The notes beneath the pieces are model-generated. The model worked only from the letters and a program-made list of their open reading frames with translations. It was not told the DNA's origin and did not search any database. Below are positions 8,430 through 16,047 of a DNA stretch of 18,948 nucleotides, piece by piece. Numbering within the stretch: the first letter of the stretch is position 1; each line of letters opens with the position of its first letter. This DNA is from Candidatus Geohydrothermomicrobium daggyaiense (GTDB lineage Bacteria > Actinomycetota > Geothermincolia > Fen-727 > JACVIW01), in the NCBI GenBank assembly GCA_015711695.1, contig JACVIW010000008.1, positions 1-18,948 of the forward strand, read 5' to 3'. A program made the translations under genes and the position numbers.

Positions 8430-10004
8430 TTACCACTTTTCTTTTAGAAAAACTTCAATTATTCGTTCCCTGTTGCCGCTTCTGAGCGCAGCGATTATAT
8501 CCCTGTATGCGCCAGCCGCATCTGTACCGCTCGCATCCTTATCGCTGATTTCCACTGGAGTCCTGGATCTATCAGCGTAAAACAGCCCAAATCTCGGCTC
8601 GTATGAACCCCACTCGTAGTTATCAACCATTGTCCAGTAGAAGTACGATTTTATCGGAAGGCCATCTTTTATTGCCCTCATGACTTCGAAAATGTAGCAC
8701 TGCAGAAAGTTATCCATGGTTGCGCCGTCATACCTCGTCTCGAAACTGTTATCACGCACTCTGTAGCACATTCCGCTTTCGAGTATATATATGGGGAGTG
8801 TTTCGCAATTGAAGGTCTCAGCTTTGAGGAAGTGATAGAAAGCGCGGGGATTAAGCACCTGTTCCCACAGTTCTGAATTGAAATTGAATTTTCTCTCTGA
8901 AATGTCCCTGGATGATGGAAGCGCTATCATGTTTCTCAAAAACGGGTCGTAGAAGTCAACGCCCAGATAGTCGAGTTTCCTCACGTTCGGGGAAGAATAA
9001 AGAGCCTGAATTCCTTTTGGAAACGTATCCGGACCGATAGCTTTCGCCGTGGCCAGGTCAATTAACTTTTCTATGTTCGCAAACACAGGGTTTGGTCTTA
9101 CGATCTCGGGCGATTTCGCTATTTCTTCATTCCATAAAGCTTTGCCCCGCTTAAGATAAGAACCGATTTCTTTTCTTGAAATCCCATTGGCGCGCGCGTT
9201 CAGAAGGTCTGTCATCACCTTGTCGGCATAATAAAGAGAAAGATGTATTGTGTTATAACTCACCATGGGTTCTTCCCAGCCGTTTTTCTCATAAACTTCA
9301 TGGACGGCGTCGTAAGCCCTGCAATGCGCGACAATCATGTTATCCCAGGCGGAGATAGCCCTTCTGAGTCCGGATTTCTCATGAGGAAACTGCCTTAGTA
9401 GATATGTAATGAACGCGAGCCCATTGGGCTCATTCATTGTAAGCCAGAATCTTACAGGTCTCATTCCGTGCTTTTCCAAAAGCAGGGTGTTTAACCTGTG
9501 GGTTATTTCTCTTACATAAGTCTCGTAATATGGGATTTTGTACTGGTCTGCCCAGAAATCAATCCCGAGCCACAGGGGATGGGTAAAATGGAGAAGGGTA
9601 ATTACCGGTTCCATTCCCTCTTTCATGATTGACGCTACTATTTCTGCGTACCTTTTGACGGCTTTTTCGTCGAAAGGTGGCTTTTCTCTTCCCTTGACTG
9701 TGAAAGACGGCTGGACGCGCGCCCATTCAATACTCATTCTGAACCCATCCAGTCCGATGCTTTTCGCCAGTTCAATATGTTTCTCATATTCGGTCCAGAA
9801 GCGAACCGCTTCTCCTGAGGGCTCAACCTTTCCGGCGCGTTCAAGCAGTGCCCAATTGTTGAGGGGTTCCCCTTTTCCGTTGAAACCGCCTTCCACCTGG
9901 AAACCGGCGTTAGCGACACCAAACATGAATCCTTCCGGCAGACGGAATTTCTCATCAAACACTTGTTCCAGGTCTTTTGTTGTGTAATGCTTTTTGAATT
10001 TCAC
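8430..10004 (-). CDS. Glycoside hydrolase family 1 (beta-glycosidase type)
   Basis: A 524-residue (beta/alpha)8 enzyme expected to hydrolyse beta-glycosides with retention, probably cytoplasmic since no signal peptide is seen. GH1 marks in order: GVANAGFQVEGG near 29-40, SIEWARVQP at 91-99, HF-HPLWL at 139-146, the acid/base motif TMNEP with Glu 192, the nucleophile motif YILESG with Glu 409 (family norm is TENG, so Leu-Glu-Ser is a variant), and WTMVDNYEW-YEPRFGLFY at about 457-476. All main catalytic and sugar-binding positions are present. The start is a GTG at 10004, chosen because AAGGGGGGA lies just upstream with about 5 bases spacing; the first visible ATG inside the frame lies past the conserved N-terminus. 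It is a single gene separated by 155 bases from the kinase start and 322 from the transporter. Substrate cannot be told from sequence. Confidence 0.93.
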   Translation of the reverse strand: MKFKKHYTTKDLEQVFDEKFRLPEGFMFGVANAGFQVEGGFNGKGEPLNNWALLERAGKVEPSGEAVRFWTEYEKHIELAKSIGLDGFRMSIEWARVQPSFTVKGREKPPFDEKAVKRYAEIVASIMKEGMEPVITLLHFTHPLWLGIDFWADQYKIPYYETYVREITHRLNTLLLEKHGMRPVRFWLTMNEPNGLAFITYLLRQFPHEKSGLRRAISAWDNMIVAHCRAYDAVHEVYEKNGWEEPMVSYNTIHLSLYYADKVMTDLLNARANGISRKEIGSYLKRGKALWNEEIAKSPEIVRPNPVFANIEKLIDLATAKAIGPDTFPKGIQALYSSPNVRKLDYLGVDFYDPFLRNMIALPSSRDISERKFNFNSELWEQVLNPRAFYHFLKAETFNCETLPIYILESGMCYRVRDNSFETRYDGATMDNFLQCYIFEVMRAIKDGLPIKSYFYWTMVDNYEWGSYEPRFGLFYADRSRTPVEISDKDASGTDAAGAYRDIIAALRSGNRERIIEVFLKEKW

Positions 10005-10326
10005 CTGAGTCCCCCCTTCGCTGCCCCCTTTTGTTTATTAGACTATTTCTCCCCGATAAACTTTAAATTCTCCTGTCCCAATGACTGGGTTGAGAGTGGT
10101 CCTTTGCAGGCGTCTAATTAATCTTAATCAAAAGTTATGTCTTTTTCCAAATAGAGCGTGCCGGCGATTAGCATTAGCATTTTATAGCCTGCCCCATGCG
10201 AAATATCGCGAGGTATGTCAAAAGGAAGAGTTCTCCGTTTCAGACAAAGCGCTGATTGGTGCTTTTGCCTCCTGATCTCATAAAACAGTGACAACAACCC
10301 CTCTTAGGATATGCCTGCTTTTTTCA
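10005..10326. other. Gene-free stretch between transporter and glycosidase genes
   Basis: About 320 bases with no gene I can support. A 64-codon open frame on the plus strand (10081-10275) has no ribosome-binding site or recognisable motif and is treated as chance. The left edge carries the G-rich ribosome-binding site of the glycosidase (minus strand). A short tandem ATTAGC-ATTAGC repeat is seen near 10168. No convincing promoter or terminator hairpin was found. Confidence 0.5.
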
Positions 10327-10884
10327 TCAAATCAATCCAGCCGCGATTAGAATGCCGAAGCAGAGAAAAACGATTCCTGATGCAATTTTTATTGTCTTAA
10401 AAGGGAGTAACTTAGATAGCGCTTTTCCCGCGATAGCTCCCATAAAAGACGTTAACCACAGAGCTAGTGTTCCACCGAGGAAGATGAAAACTGGCTGTCC
10501 CATTTTGGACGTAAGCGCGACCAGCGCAAGCTGTGTCTTATCGCCAAGTTCCATGAGGGAAACAACGGCGAAAGTTCCGAAAAATGCGTTTCTGGATTTC
10601 GATATTTTTTCCTCATTTTCTTTCTCGCGGAAAGAGCGTACCCCGAAGATGATGAAGATTGAAGCCGCGATAATCCTTATCGCGATTTTAGGTAAGAATT
10701 GGGCAAAGGCCGAGCCAATACCGACAGATATAGCGTTCAGGAAAACAAACGCCAAAGCGGCTCCGAGAAACACGGGAATATACCCGTGCCTCGCCGCAAG
10801 GGTCAATATCGCGATCTGTGTCTTGTCGCCCATTTCAGCGATGAACGTAAGTCCAAATGCCGTTCCAAAAGCCCTGGCAACCAT
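10327..10884 (-). CDS. GDT1/TMEM165 (UPF0016) family cation transporter, probably Mn2+ export
   Basis: A 185-residue inner-membrane protein with six predicted hydrophobic segments arranged as two related halves. Each half carries the family signature E-x-G-D-K-T: EMGDKTQ at 17-23 and ELGDKTQ at 112-118, which form the cation site. Family members (yeast Gdt1, human TMEM165, bacterial MneA-like proteins) move Mn2+ and/or Ca2+ against protons; in bacteria Mn2+ export is the usual role. Length is normal for a full two-domain bacterial member. The charged loop at about 84-98 separates the halves. The ATG at 10884 has only a weak purine-rich region upstream. I looked for a yybP-ykoY Mn2+ riboswitch in the upstream 350 bases and did not see its conserved core. 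The gene is divergent from the acyltransferase gene. Confidence 0.92.
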   Translation of the reverse strand: MVARAFGTAFGLTFIAEMGDKTQIAILTLAARHGYIPVFLGAALAFVFLNAISVGIGSAFAQFLPKIAIRIIAASIFIIFGVRSFREKENEEKISKSRNAFFGTFAVVSLMELGDKTQLALVALTSKMGQPVFIFLGGTLALWLTSFMGAIAGKALSKLLPFKTIKIASGIVFLCFGILIAAGLI

Positions 10885-11240
10885 TTTCGCTTTCGCCTGT
10901 TACTCAAATTTTGCTGGTCTTTTATGAGTGCATTCTTCCACCGATTAATATCATAAGCGGTGAGTGAATTCTATCTGATTTTATCGAAAGCGGCTTACAG
11001 ACCATTGCCGGGTTTAGGGATTATTATTAAGCAAGCTTTAGATTTTCAGGCGCTTGACTCCTGGGTTTTTTCATGAATCGGATATTGTTTGGATAAAGAA
11101 AAAGAGGGGGATGCCGAAACAAATCTCTCTTTTAACGTTTAAAATTTTACGTAGCGTTTATTTGCGCCCTTTGCGCAGAATCATTTTAATGTCGTGGTCT
11201 GATTTTTTGTATTAAGTCAAGAACATCATTTTGGGTATTT
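10885..11240. other. Divergent intergenic region between transporter and acyltransferase genes
   Basis: About 355 A+T-rich bases with no supported gene. Visible elements are a 7-base inverted repeat AAAAGAG (11100-11106) / CTCTTTT (11127-11133) that could fold on either strand and is followed by a T-rich run on the minus strand, a small TGCGC-CCTTT-GCGCA hairpin near 11163-11177, and a CACCG/CGGTG repeat near 10939-10961 that includes a 14-base motif also found upstream of the kinase gene. None is strong enough to call as a terminator or riboswitch. Confidence 0.45.
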
Positions 11241-12008
11241 ATGAGGGGGATTAAGTTGGATATTCGCCGGATGCTTGCGTATGAGTGGATTAGAACATTT
11301 GTTGCTCCGTGGGTTGCTGCCGCGCTGGGCGTGAGCTCGGAAGGAGAGGATAATGTTCCCTGTGAGGGTGGCGTTATGATGGTAAGCAACCAACGCTCGG
11401 TGTGGGACCAGATGATAATAATGAATGAGATAAACAGATTCATATTTTTCTTTTCGGGTTCGCGCGGGGCGATTGCACCGGTATTCAAGACAATTTACAG
11501 AATGGCTGAAATCATGAATCCCTTAACAAGCCAGGCAAGAGGCGGCAAATTTTCTCAGGAGGTCGTGAGTCTTCTTAAAAGGGGGGAGGCGGTTTGTGTT
11601 TTTCCGGAGGGTATGGAATCACTTATGAGACCGGATGCCTCGGAGGAGGTTACCTATTTCCGAACGGATTTTGCCGCGGCGGCAATAGAGGCGCGCGTTC
11701 CGATTGTCCCGGTCGCCATAATCACCGCCGGAAAGTTTCCGGCTTTTCTACCGCCAGGCATCACCGAAACTATTTCAAAGGGTCGAAGCAATGTTTTTGC
11801 GAAAGTGCTGCCGCGCTCGAAAGTCTTATTACGCGTGGGGAAGCCCATAGAACTCGGGGCTTTTCTGGAAGAATCTGTCTCAAGAAAAGACGTCGAAGCA
11901 ATCGCCGGCAAAGTCCGAAAAATAATTATCAAGCTATATTCTGGAGAGGATCTCGACAGATTCCTGACTGGCGAAAAGCCTTTTGATATATATACTGATA
12001 GAGTTTAG
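11241..12008 (+). CDS. PlsC-type 1-acylglycerol-3-phosphate acyltransferase homologue with Gln in place of catalytic His
   Basis: The family transfers an acyl group to lysophosphatidic acid at the membrane. Counting from the ATG at 11241 (255 residues), block I reads SNQRSVWD at 49-56, where H-x4-D is expected; the His position is Gln 51 (CAA at 11391-11393) while Asp 56 stays. Block III, VFPEGMES at 120-127, is normal, and block IV VPIVPVAI follows near 154. Substitution of the His general base should abolish standard catalysis, so this may be an altered enzyme or a binding protein. The likely start is TTG at 11256, not ATG at 11241, because GAGGGGGA sits at 11243-11250 with about 6 bases spacing; that removes five residues. 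The gene ends 11 bases from the convergent DUF3068-like gene. Confidence 0.82.
   Translation: MRGIKLDIRRMLAYEWIRTFVAPWVAAALGVSSEGEDNVPCEGGVMMVSNQRSVWDQMIIMNEINRFIFFFSGSRGAIAPVFKTIYRMAEIMNPLTSQARGGKFSQEVVSLLKRGEAVCVFPEGMESLMRPDASEEVTYFRTDFAAAAIEARVPIVPVAIITAGKFPAFLPPGITETISKGRSNVFAKVLPRSKVLLRVGKPIELGAFLEESVSRKDVEAIAGKVRKIIIKLYSGEDLDRFLTGEKPFDIYTDRV
11243..11258 (+). promoter_or_regulatory. Ribosome-binding site that favours a TTG start at 11256
   Basis: A GAGGGGGA run lies inside the first codons of the ATG-initiated frame and ends about 6 bases before an in-frame TTG at 11256-11258. The upstream ATG at 11241 has no purine-rich site before it (TTTGGGTATTT). This is the best reason to place the start at the TTG. 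Confidence 0.55.
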
Positions 12009-12019
12009 GCGTTTTGCTT

Positions 12020-13027
12020 TTAAGATTTTTCTTTTATGCCGGTAACAGCTCCCGTGAAAATCGATGCGATTCCTATCAAGAGGAATCCGATTGGAATGTA
12101 TTTGAACTGCAAATTGATTTTTTCGCGCTCGTCCTTTGCCAGATTCAGAGCGTCTTTGAAACTGCTTTCCCGCATAGAATAGCGAATCTCAGCGAACGCG
12201 ACAGGCATTTGCATATGACTTGATACCAGTGAAGAGTGATGGACAAATGAGTAAGTTTCCCTCACATCCCGCACCCCGGTCACAGTTCCCGTTAAAGGTT
12301 CTACTAAAACCCTTGCCTTGTAGTTCACCAGAAGCCGGGAGGAAAAATTTTCCTGGTTCTTATTTTCATTCCAGAATAGCGGTGCGTTCTTGAGTACATG
12401 TTCACCGGGCAGGAGTGAGATAATCTGCCTTATGAACATTTCATGTTCTTCCTTAACTTCATAAGACTCATCATTCTTGAGCACAAACTCAAGAAGTTCG
12501 ACTCCTCTTGTTTTGCGTTTTCCGTCGTATCTTGCCTCAAGCGGAACAATGGATAGCCCGACGTCGAAATACAGTTTGGTTTCAGGCGTGCTGAAGGGAA
12601 AGACGATATAATAAGCACTTCTGCGGGAATGCATCTTATACGCATCTCCGGGTAGAAGTTCACTGGTCCTTCTGTTTATTTTAAAGATACATTTCCTTTC
12701 GGCGATTTTTTCCTTTGTGTTTCTATGGAGGAGTCGTGTATGTTCCTCGACTGCAGAAATTTTTGATGTGGTAAGTTCAAGCCTGTTGAACTGTCTTTGC
12801 TCAACGATTACCGGAATTTTGCGAATGACTCGGTCGGCTGCGAGGAGATTGACTTCTCCTTCGTATGAATAGAAGTTATCAAAATCTGATGATACGATTT
12901 TCAGTGCGGGTGCAACCGCAAACCGCCATGCCGCGGATAAAACGATCAGAACCGCGCCCGCAATCACCAGGATCGCACTTGCTGTTTCTAACGAGAGTAG
13001 TTTATTAAGAATTCTTCTTGCTTTCAT
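12020..13027 (-). CDS. DUF3068 / PorA-like two-helix membrane protein
   Basis: A 335-residue protein with an N-terminal hydrophobic helix (about 17-38), a large presumably extracytoplasmic domain, and a C-terminal helix (about 309-329) followed by a short basic tail. This is the layout of DUF3068 proteins, known mostly from Actinobacteria and grouped with PorA. Supporting stretches are the YYIVFPFSTPETKLYFDV segment at 139-156 and LVEPLTGTVTGVRDVRE at 241-257, which resemble family motifs. The middle domain is rich in charged residues. Function is unknown; family members are annotated as porin-like but this has little direct support. The ATG at 13027 has no Shine-Dalgarno site and a -10-like TATATT 6 bases upstream. 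Convergent with the acyltransferase and divergent from the oxidoreductase. Family assignment is moderate. Confidence 0.75.
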   Translation of the reverse strand: MKARRILNKLLSLETASAILVIAGAVLIVLSAAWRFAVAPALKIVSSDFDNFYSYEGEVNLLAADRVIRKIPVIVEQRQFNRLELTTSKISAVEEHTRLLHRNTKEKIAERKCIFKINRRTSELLPGDAYKMHSRRSAYYIVFPFSTPETKLYFDVGLSIVPLEARYDGKRKTRGVELLEFVLKNDESYEVKEEHEMFIRQIISLLPGEHVLKNAPLFWNENKNQENFSSRLLVNYKARVLVEPLTGTVTGVRDVRETYSFVHHSSLVSSHMQMPVAFAEIRYSMRESSFKDALNLAKDEREKINLQFKYIPIGFLLIGIASIFTGAVTGIKEKS

Positions 13028-13039
13028 GCCACGAATATA
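13028..13039 (-). promoter_or_regulatory. Candidate -10 element for leaderless transcription of the DUF3068-like gene
   Basis: On the minus strand TATATT (plus 13034-13039) is followed by six bases and then the ATG at 13027. A transcript would then begin at or next to the start codon, as in leaderless genes, and there is no ribosome-binding site. No good -35 element is seen, so this is tentative. Confidence 0.3.
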
Positions 13040-13123
13040 CTGAACTTCTCTAAAATATCATAAACTATGATAACGCTTGAGCTTGTGAGCTTATTTTTAT
13101 GCGAATTTTGTATTGAGGGATTG

Positions 13124-13159
13124 CGTAAGTGAGTTCGTTGAAACTACTAAACACTTACG
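13124..13159. repeat. Perfect 8-base inverted repeat, operator-like
   Basis: CGTAAGTG (13124-13131) and CACTTACG (13152-13159) are exact reverse complements separated by 20 bases. It lies about 100 bases upstream of the DUF3068-like gene start and about 180 upstream of the oxidoreductase start. It could be a pair of half-sites for a regulator or an RNA stem. Confidence 0.55.
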
Positions 13160-13340
13160 GCAATAGGAATATCTGGCAAAAAATAATATCTTTATGATGG
13201 TTGTGCAATCGATATAGATAAATTTATAAATGCCCTCTACCTTTTGAAAGCTAACTTACGACCACCGTCTCATGTTGGGAAGGCCTGATAGTTAAATCTT
13301 TAAATAAATATCTGCCAGCTTTTGAAAGGGGGGAGTCGAA

Positions 13341-14744
13341 ATGGGGATACATGATAAGAAAGTAGTAGTTATCGGGAGCGGGATTGGTGGCGCTGGTTGC
13401 GCCGCTCTTCTTGCTAAAGAGGGACTGGACGTGACTTTATTCGAACGGAATCCTTTTCCTGGAGGCAAAGCTGCGAGTTTCGAAAAAGATGGGTTCGTTT
13501 ACGACACGGGTGTTCACGCGGTGGGAAACGGCGAAAAGGGCCCACTTGGCGAGATAAATAGAATCGTTGGAGGCAGTCTTAAATTCAACGTGATTTCTTC
13601 CGGTAATCGAATAATAATCGGTGACGGCGAGGCGCTCCTTCCGCTTCAATATTCATCGGATGACGCGATATTGGAAATTTTAGAAGGCATCGGAGTTGAA
13701 AGCAGAAAAAAGGACGAGTGTTTCTTGTGTTTCAAAGAGCTTGCCGCGCCGAGGACCCATGAAGAGATAGCCCGTCTTGACGAGATGCCACTCAAGGATC
13801 TCATTGACAGGTTCACCGACGATAGCAGGTTTCATCAGATGATGAATGCCACCTGCGCTCTGTTGCTTGTGCTCACCTATTATCAGGGTTCAGCGGGAGA
13901 GTTTGTTTATTGTTTTTCCGAGGCGGCAAAAAACGGTTCCCTTTCCTACCCTGTTGGTGGTATGGGTGCTGTAGCGAAGTCCTATCTTGATGCTTTTCAA
14001 AAGATGGGAGGGTGTCTGAAATTCAACACCCCCGTAACTGGCATAAAAGTTCAGGATGGGAGAGTCACGGGTGTGACACTCGGGGATGAAGGCGAAACTG
14101 TACCCGCCGATATTGTGATCTCTAATTCGGGATTACAGCCGACTGTTGAAATGGTCGCGGAATACCTCGATGAGAAATACGCCCAGTGGGTGCTTTCCCT
14201 GAAATCATCATACGGAGCGGTGAGTGTCAAATACGCTTTGAACAGCAAGGTCATTCCTTATCCACTCACTTTGTGGATGCCGGACGTAAACGACAGCCAC
14301 ATGCTTGATAAGTACGTTGGTGTATTCTATCCCGTGCCATCGAACATGGATGAAAATCTCGCGCCAGAAGGATGCCAGCTCGTTCTGGCTGGGGCGGTAA
14401 CTCTGCCTTTTCCTGAGAGAAGTGAAATATGTGAGGAAGTCCTCAACAAAATAGAGGCGACAATGAGCATGCTCCATCCAGGTATTGAGGAACACGTGTT
14501 GTGGAAACTCAAAACTGATGTTGCATATATCGCGAAGATCTCAGGGAGAAAACTCGGCGAAGTCATAGGTCTGGCTCAGGACTACAGGCAGGTTGGAAAA
14601 AACAGACCGAGCCCGAGGCTACCTATCGGTGGACTTTACGTTGTCGGCGCGGATGCCGGGGGTCGTGGAATCGGAACCGAGATGGCTGGTGACAGCGCGC
14701 TTAACGTCTACAGAATGGTGCTATCCGATATAGAGAGGATATGA
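13341..14744 (+). CDS. FAD-dependent oxidoreductase of the phytoene desaturase / CrtI-like superfamily
   Basis: A 467-residue flavoprotein. The N-terminal Rossmann motif VVVIGSGIGGAGCAALLAKEG begins at residue 8 and ends with Glu 35, which binds the FAD ribose; it is followed by PFPGGKAASF, the second CrtI-family signature. The C-terminal FAD motif LYVVGADAGGRGIGTEMAGDSA spans about 432-453. Overall length and motif order fit the CrtI / carotenoid isomerase / amine oxidase-like family. No carotenoid biosynthesis partner (phytoene synthase, prenyl transferase) is in the window, so the substrate remains open; many such stand-alone genes in anaerobes act on unknown isoprenoids or other lipids. 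The ATG is preceded by AAAGGGGGGAG with about 6 bases spacing. It is monocistronic here, and its 3' end faces a small minus-strand gene. Confidence 0.88.
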   Translation: MGIHDKKVVVIGSGIGGAGCAALLAKEGLDVTLFERNPFPGGKAASFEKDGFVYDTGVHAVGNGEKGPLGEINRIVGGSLKFNVISSGNRIIIGDGEALLPLQYSSDDAILEILEGIGVESRKKDECFLCFKELAAPRTHEEIARLDEMPLKDLIDRFTDDSRFHQMMNATCALLLVLTYYQGSAGEFVYCFSEAAKNGSLSYPVGGMGAVAKSYLDAFQKMGGCLKFNTPVTGIKVQDGRVTGVTLGDEGETVPADIVISNSGLQPTVEMVAEYLDEKYAQWVLSLKSSYGAVSVKYALNSKVIPYPLTLWMPDVNDSHMLDKYVGVFYPVPSNMDENLAPEGCQLVLAGAVTLPFPERSEICEEVLNKIEATMSMLHPGIEEHVLWKLKTDVAYIAKISGRKLGEVIGLAQDYRQVGKNRPSPRLPIGGLYVVGADAGGRGIGTEMAGDSALNVYRMVLSDIERI

Positions 14745-14781
14745 TCCTTCGCGTATGAGAGAATGGATTAGCGCTACCTGG

Positions 14782-15141
14782 CTATACCTCTGTGCATCCG
14801 AAGTATTTCTTTTGAAACTCCTCGCTCGTCATTACCGATATATCTTCGCGAATCCTCTCAAGCGAGGACCTTGCTTCATCCTGGCTGTCGAAGAGTTCCC
14901 GGCGCAGCACTTTCTTTGTTCGGAAGTTAACTATCTCCACAATAGGACCTTCGCCTGCTTCAAGTGAAAGAAGTCCTTTTGTGAGCCTTGCCTTATAGAA
15001 ATTTCTCGCGGGCTCGTGTGGGTCGCGAAACTCAGTTTTTGGTTTTCTCCCTGTTTTTCTTGACCCATGAGCACTTGTGACTGCCATTTTTTGCACCGCC
15101 TCAGTGTTTTGCCTACCTGGCTGACGCTTGCCTAAAAGCAT
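14782..15141 (-). CDS. Small basic protein of unknown function
   Basis: I do not recognise a named family. The longest frame gives 119 residues from ATG at 15141. A better start may be the ATG at 15087 (101 residues), since GAGGCGG lies upstream of it while the longer frame has no ribosome-binding site. The N-terminal part is basic and probably disordered (Lys/Arg-rich, with a RKTGRKPKTEFRD stretch). The C-terminal part looks folded: a strand-like IVEIVNFRTKKVLRRELF segment, then an amphipathic helix with DSQDEARSSLERIREDI, then TSEEFQKKYFG. Similar small proteins are seen in actinobacterial genomes, by my impression only. Coding is supported by codon pattern and the start; the gene faces the oxidoreductase gene tail to tail. 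Confidence 0.65.
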   Translation of the reverse strand: MLLGKRQPGRQNTEAVQKMAVTSAHGSRKTGRKPKTEFRDPHEPARNFYKARLTKGLLSLEAGEGPIVEIVNFRTKKVLRRELFDSQDEARSSLERIREDISVMTSEEFQKKYFGCTEV

Positions 15142-15265
15142 TATATGATTCTTTTTGATCCATGAAGGCCTGTTCTGTTTTATTTTTCAAGACCGTACAA
15201 TCCAAGCTTTATTTTTTCTGTTTCCCGGGCAAAAGGACTTTAAAGAAACGAATTAAACGTGTTTT

Positions 15266-15499
15266 TCAATCCTCCGATTTTTCCGAAACCGCGTCGGTTC
15301 TTGTTTCGCTTGCTCTGGCTTTTTCAGGCACGACTACTCTTTGAAGAGCATAGACTCCTATAACGGTGATAGCGCAACTGTGCGTTTTTGGCAGCTTTGA
15401 TGTCGAGATGAAAAGCGCGCAAGTGTCATCGCACGGAACCCTGGCTCCTGGAAACTGCGGAGTTCTAAACGGACACCAGCTGCCCGGAATTGAACTCAC
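15266..15499 (-). CDS. Small four-cysteine protein, possible metal-binding
   Basis: A 77-residue protein read from GTG at 15499, chosen because AAAGGAGG lies 3 bases upstream. It contains C9-P-F-R, C23-x3-C27-A-L-F and C42-A-I, that is C-x13-C-x3-C-x14-C. The C-P-F...C...C-A-L-[YF]...C-A-I pattern resembles small uncharacterised bacterial proteins that place four Cys around an 'ALY' motif; Zn or Fe-S binding is likely by spacing but unproven. The C-terminal 25 residues are charged and probably flexible. No membrane segment. It lies 124 bases upstream of the small basic gene on the same strand, so the two may share a transcript. Confidence comes from the strong ribosome-binding site and the Cys pattern. 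Confidence 0.65.
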   Translation of the reverse strand: MSSIPGSWCPFRTPQFPGARVPCDDTCALFISTSKLPKTHSCAITVIGVYALQRVVVPEKARASETRTDAVSEKSED

Positions 15500-16047
15500 A
15501 TGCCTCCTTTCGGTATATACTACAGGGTAATCGTTGCGCTCTCATTCTAACCACTAGTGCTTATTAAGGCAAATCAGCAAAGCAAGTCACCTGAAATGAC
15601 CTGAACTGAATTAAATTCTAAATCAAAAAGTCTTATTGACTTGTATTTGGAACGCCGCTCTATTTTTGGATGACTTTTATATATTCTCAATGGATTACTT
15701 TCTTTAACTCATCTTCAACTCATAATGACCCGCGAATTTTATCGATGAGCGCCTCACAGAATTTACCAGATGCTGCCAACTGTGAAGGACTTAAAATTCA
15801 TTGTGGCGCTTGATTTCTTTGTAAGGTTTAGAAGCTAACTAAGCTAGCGCGATTGAGTTTGAAAAGCCATGGTTTTTAAGTATGTGGTTTTATTACCAAT
15901 CCTTCCACACATATAAATTATGTGAAAGCTTCCGTTAAAATCGGAAAAATTCGGCAATGTTGCACTGTTTAACACGACCTCTTTTGTTTTAAGATTTAGC
16001 GGTATCAAAGTTGAGCATAAAGTCAGGTAATTAATGGAAAGCAAAGC
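15500..16047. other. Long A+T-rich intergenic region upstream of the MFS gene
   Basis: About 548 bases with no gene I can support. A 66-codon minus-strand frame (15844-16044) shows no ribosome-binding site or motif and is treated as chance. Two adjacent inverted repeats at 15908-15946 are the only clear structure. A TTGACT at about 15637 has no good -10 partner. I saw no tRNA or terminator. Confidence 0.5.
15908..15946. repeat. Two adjacent 17-base inverted repeats, operator-like
   Basis: The first is CACATA-TAAAT-TATGTG (15908-15924), six-base perfect arms. The second is TTCCG-TTAAAAT-CGGAA (15930-15946), five-base perfect arms. Their centres are 22 bases apart, about two helical turns. They lie about 100-140 bases upstream of the MFS gene start. 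Confidence 0.45.

Larger units (their letters stand above)
13028..13340. other. Divergent intergenic region between DUF3068-like and oxidoreductase genes
   Basis: About 313 A+T-rich bases without a supported gene. It contains the inverted repeat described at 13124-13159. A weak plus-strand promoter candidate is TTGTGC (13201-13206) with TATAAA (13225-13230) at 18 bases spacing, upstream of the oxidoreductase. The right end holds the AAAGGGGGGAG ribosome-binding site before the ATG at 13341. Confidence 0.45.

Noticed and set aside
10352..10927. 191-codon plus-strand frame opposite the GDT1-type transporter
   Set aside because: The minus strand encodes both EGDKT motifs and hydrophobic segments; the opposite frame is a compositional shadow.
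10885..11240. Possible yybP-ykoY Mn2+ riboswitch before the cation transporter
   Set aside because: The conserved loop sequences of that riboswitch are not visible on the minus strand.
13213..13232. Archaeal-style TATA box (AAATTTATAAATG)
   Set aside because: The gene content and ribosome-binding sites are bacterial; A+T-rich intergenic sequence gives such matches by chance.
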